8,438 nt of DNA from an uncultured Bdellovibrio sp. (GTDB lineage Bacteria > Bdellovibrionota > Bdellovibrionia > Bdellovibrionales > Bdellovibrionaceae): assembly GCA_946482355.1 (NCBI GenBank), contig CAMLRE010000071.1, positions 1-8,438 of the forward strand, written 5' to 3'. The notes below the pieces were generated by a model. That model was given only the letters and a program-made list of their open reading frames with translations. It did not search any database and was not told the DNA's origin. Positions 7,701 through 8,438 of this stretch are shown here, piece by piece (the first letter of the stretch is position 1; each line of letters starts with the position of its first letter). A program made the translations under genes and the position numbers.

Positions 7701-8281
7701 ACACTCACAACACCTAAAGCTCCTGGTGTTAAACCAAAGAAGTTAATCACAGGTGCTGCACCGTCGACAGTGAAGGTGCGTGATGACTGAACGGTAATTG
7801 TTTTATTAGCCGCATTTGTTGCAGTCGCTTTAATTAAGTAGTTTGTACCTTCTGGTTGAATTTGTGGAATCGCCCAGTCGTAAGAACTTTCCGAACCCGC
7901 AGTGGCCGGAAGAGCTCCTGCTGCCGGTAAAGTTGTCCATGTTGTTCCGCTATTAGCTGAAACTTCTAATTTGACTGAATATAAACCCGGATCAACTGAA
8001 TCACCGCCCGCTTCAGGAGTTCCTGAAACGATTTGAAATTTAATTTTATAAGACGCATTGGCTTTATAATAAGGCCATGAAGTTTCACGGTCGCCATCAG
8101 TGAAAGTCACAAGGTTTAACCCTGGAACTAAAACCATTGATGGATCCCATTCGTCAAAATCAGAATCTCCTACTGGAGTTTGTGATTTTTGCACAATAGG
8201 ATCTGTGATTTCAGCCTGACAGCTGAATAACAGAGATAATAAAAAACAGATCGCTACAATTTTATAAGTGACCTTTTTCAT
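4763..8281 (-). CDS. giant lipoprotein with three Ig-like domains and about two NHL-like beta-propellers (long paralogue)
   Basis: 1,172 aa from the ATG at 8281. A longer reading from a GTG at 8299 would put the AGGAAGG ribosome site inside the coding region, so it is rejected. Residues 1-20 form a lipoprotein signal peptide with lipobox LFSC and Cys21. Gln at +2 predicts outer-membrane sorting, and CQAEITDPI follows. Ig-like domains lie at about 44-174 (SANSGTTWTT), 175-304 (VWAMDYAGN) and 305-434 (LYYTLDEETFYEV, IKVKDQSGL). From about 449 to the end run propeller motifs: RGILLVDP (479-486), DRIRRV (533-538), IIGGG (547-551), FQVLPNGNIWF (577-587), LSGKGRYGDP (616-625), CADGGTASSC (735-744), and later INRLAG and GIQGVQVDP blades. 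About 720 residues would make two propellers. Residues up to about 785 match the 674-aa paralogue apart from the third Ig-like domain; the last 390 are extra. Fourteen cysteines besides Cys21 fall in seven pairs. Function is unknown; a surface binding or adhesin-like role is plausible. Confidence 0.83.
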   Translation of the reverse strand: MKKVTYKIVAICFLLSLLFSCQAEITDPIVQKSQTPVGDSDFDEWDPSMVLVPGLNLVTFTDGDRETSWPYYKANASYKIKFQIVSGTPEAGGDSVDPGLYSVKLEVSANSGTTWTTLPAAGALPATAGSESSYDWAIPQIQPEGTNYLIKATATNAANKTITVQSSRTFTVDGAAPVINFFGLTPGALGVVSVGSVSDATVAKVVNRSFFETSIAVSDTTTVVKFLCVKAFDINPPAEDDSCWQDMEDEASKDLIKDDISTFVGFVQNTYKISVWAMDYAGNISGLTAGTGQENKDQVTIAYNPAVAPTITNMIASTNNSSSLSPTKAETTFVANQDVYVRWKVTDTDLTTAPISLYYTLDEETFYEVPGMQDITNSKVGCTTDGNYTGCRKIQAPSSGYFKIQIKVKDQSGLVSLSATPALNTEKFSIVAGNTDLGINGSANKAIFLSQVRAADVPGDFGTLAVSSKGKVYFLDSSRGILLVDPVDGVQKVFVKKGSTKTGDGGNVANATTIGNGKITVDYQDRLLIFDGDRIRRVEADGTINTIIGGGTINTYTKAVAAKSLKFSTTMNMYSLFQVLPNGNIWFTIGNPTAQVYDYMMGIYKAAEDKVYFMKLSGKGRYGDPEYVYTTDYVRTIALSFNYRTSQPEFLTSYICYPVPGGCGHYVANFNARNGVAAGYGTHAPNYAYWETQMFASRRGAIYWLGAHYPFKLGKYNVATNQWNTVVGGQTQGYCADGGTASSCLISGIDAFVDGTNTVYFNDAGQIRVILPDGKLKTLFGERKSAGDGASPLAARMNGVNYMGVWGTSDTVIAADNKEFNVREITQGSSGQINRLAGNYTDEAVSFEAPSVNRYSVNAASASSFANEFWGGIQGVQVDPRDGTFYASLTRNGVVVKYERDVATGKANKWKLVLGAGGTAFLSSAANGLEGRNISMNGYPLVLHGIMIPDGSTIPTYAVENGTSQAYLVAWTQRWNGECHVDPHAKIFTSTSGTVRKFMGAATNPTCVGTATFEEGVDISDSIQMPMWGNQSTSSIYLKEERALLMANYTAKRIIKAPLLRNGSDQIIGGGVTSVWATTAKSIRAFNYKQNASGQYELYYCATDGTLNKKNLTTGTETNLPLPTSSTGTKFFTCDGLSIAWDYNKQQVYFPFRQNGLSGVGKYCVTTTGICP
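4774..4777 (-). promoter_or_regulatory. ribosome binding site of the 424-aa barrel protein
   Basis: GGGA on the minus strand, seven bases before the ATG at 4766 but only one base before the ATG at 4772. This spacing selects the start at 4766, which also overlaps the upstream TGA as ATGA. Two further in-frame ATGs follow directly (4763 and 4760), so ribosomes may use any of the three. Confidence 0.6.
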
Positions 8282-8283
8282 AA

Positions 8284-8438
8284 TTACCTTCCTATACACC
8301 TAACCGCATAACTGAAACTACGTTCATCTTTGCTACGTGTGCCGGTTGTCGGATCGAATAACCATGCTTTTAAACGATCTGTTGAATCAATAGTCGCTGT
8401 CCATTCCTGTCCAGTGGTATTTGCATTAAGTGTATCTG
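8284..8438 (-). CDS. C-terminal end of a DUF1566 (Lcl C-terminal)/FISUMP-like protein, 5' partial
   Basis: The minus strand is open from the right edge to a TAA at 8284-8286, giving 50 residues of a gene whose start lies outside the window. The end reads EWTAT ... AWLFDPTTGTRSK ... FSYAVRCIGR. It resembles the last part of DUF1566/Lcl-C and FISUMP domains, which typically close with a WSST-like motif, an AW-x-hydrophobic strand, a Gly turn and a terminal (Y/S)VRC(V/I). Such domains occur at the ends of secreted or surface proteins, including the GAG-binding Lcl of Legionella. The other two frames of this strand are interrupted by stops. It stops 2 bp before the giant lipoprotein and contains that gene's ribosome binding site, so the two are almost surely co-transcribed. 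The family call rests on a short C-terminal match and is tentative; that a coding region is present is more certain. Confidence 0.6.
   Translation of the reverse strand, partial: DTLNANTTGQEWTATIDSTDRLKAWLFDPTTGTRSKDERSFSYAVRCIGR
8287..8293 (-). promoter_or_regulatory. ribosome binding site of the giant lipoprotein
   Basis: AGGAAGG on the minus strand, five bases (TAATT) before the ATG at 8281. This is close to an ideal Shine-Dalgarno sequence and decides the start. It lies in the last codons of the upstream gene, whose TAA falls between the site and the ATG, so termination and re-initiation are probably linked. Confidence 0.8.

Noticed and set aside
8282..8299. N-terminal extension of the giant lipoprotein from a GTG at 8299.
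   Set aside because: It would include the AGGAAGG ribosome site and push the signal peptide inward; ATG at 8281 is much better placed.

Overview
The window (8,438 bp, AT-leaning) looks like a Gram-negative didermic bacterium. The evidence is an RpoH-type sigma factor, two lipoproteins with lipoboxes, and two exported proteins whose C-terminal halves look like outer-membrane beta-barrels ending in Phe. The style of the secreted proteins (Ig-like plus NHL-like propeller lipoproteins, and a DUF1566/FISUMP-like C-terminus) recalls Bdellovibrionota/Bacteriovoracia-type predators and their relatives. This placement is a guess from style, not proof.

Layout. On the plus strand, 1-599 is the 3' two-thirds of an rpoH-like sigma factor gene. 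After 18 bp comes a 282-aa exported protein (619-1467) with a small beta domain and a probable outer-membrane barrel. From there to the right edge everything is on the minus strand and tightly packed. In transcription order it is: the C-terminal 50 residues of a DUF1566/FISUMP-like protein (8284-8438, runs off the window), a giant lipoprotein of 1,172 aa (4763-8281), a 424-aa exported beta-barrel protein (3492-4766), and a 674-aa lipoprotein (1468-3492). The three internal junctions are a 2-bp gap, a 4-bp ATGA overlap and a 1-bp TAATG overlap, so this is almost certainly one operon with translational coupling. Its promoter lies beyond the right edge. The two blocks converge at 1467/1468 with no intergenic base.

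How the genes may work together. The two lipoproteins are paralogues: same post-Cys tether (C-[EQ]-A-x-I-T-D-P-I), same Ig-like domains, same NHL-like propeller motifs and matching cysteine pairs. The large one has an extra Ig-like domain and roughly a second propeller. They flank a barrel protein and follow a possible lectin-like/adhesin-like protein. The simplest inference is a cell-surface assembly anchored in the outer membrane, but no substrate or function can be read from the sequence. The rpoH-linked pair on the left is probably unrelated to this operon.

There is no gene-free stretch over 300 bases. No tRNA, rRNA, CRISPR array, insertion sequence or convincing intrinsic terminator was seen.
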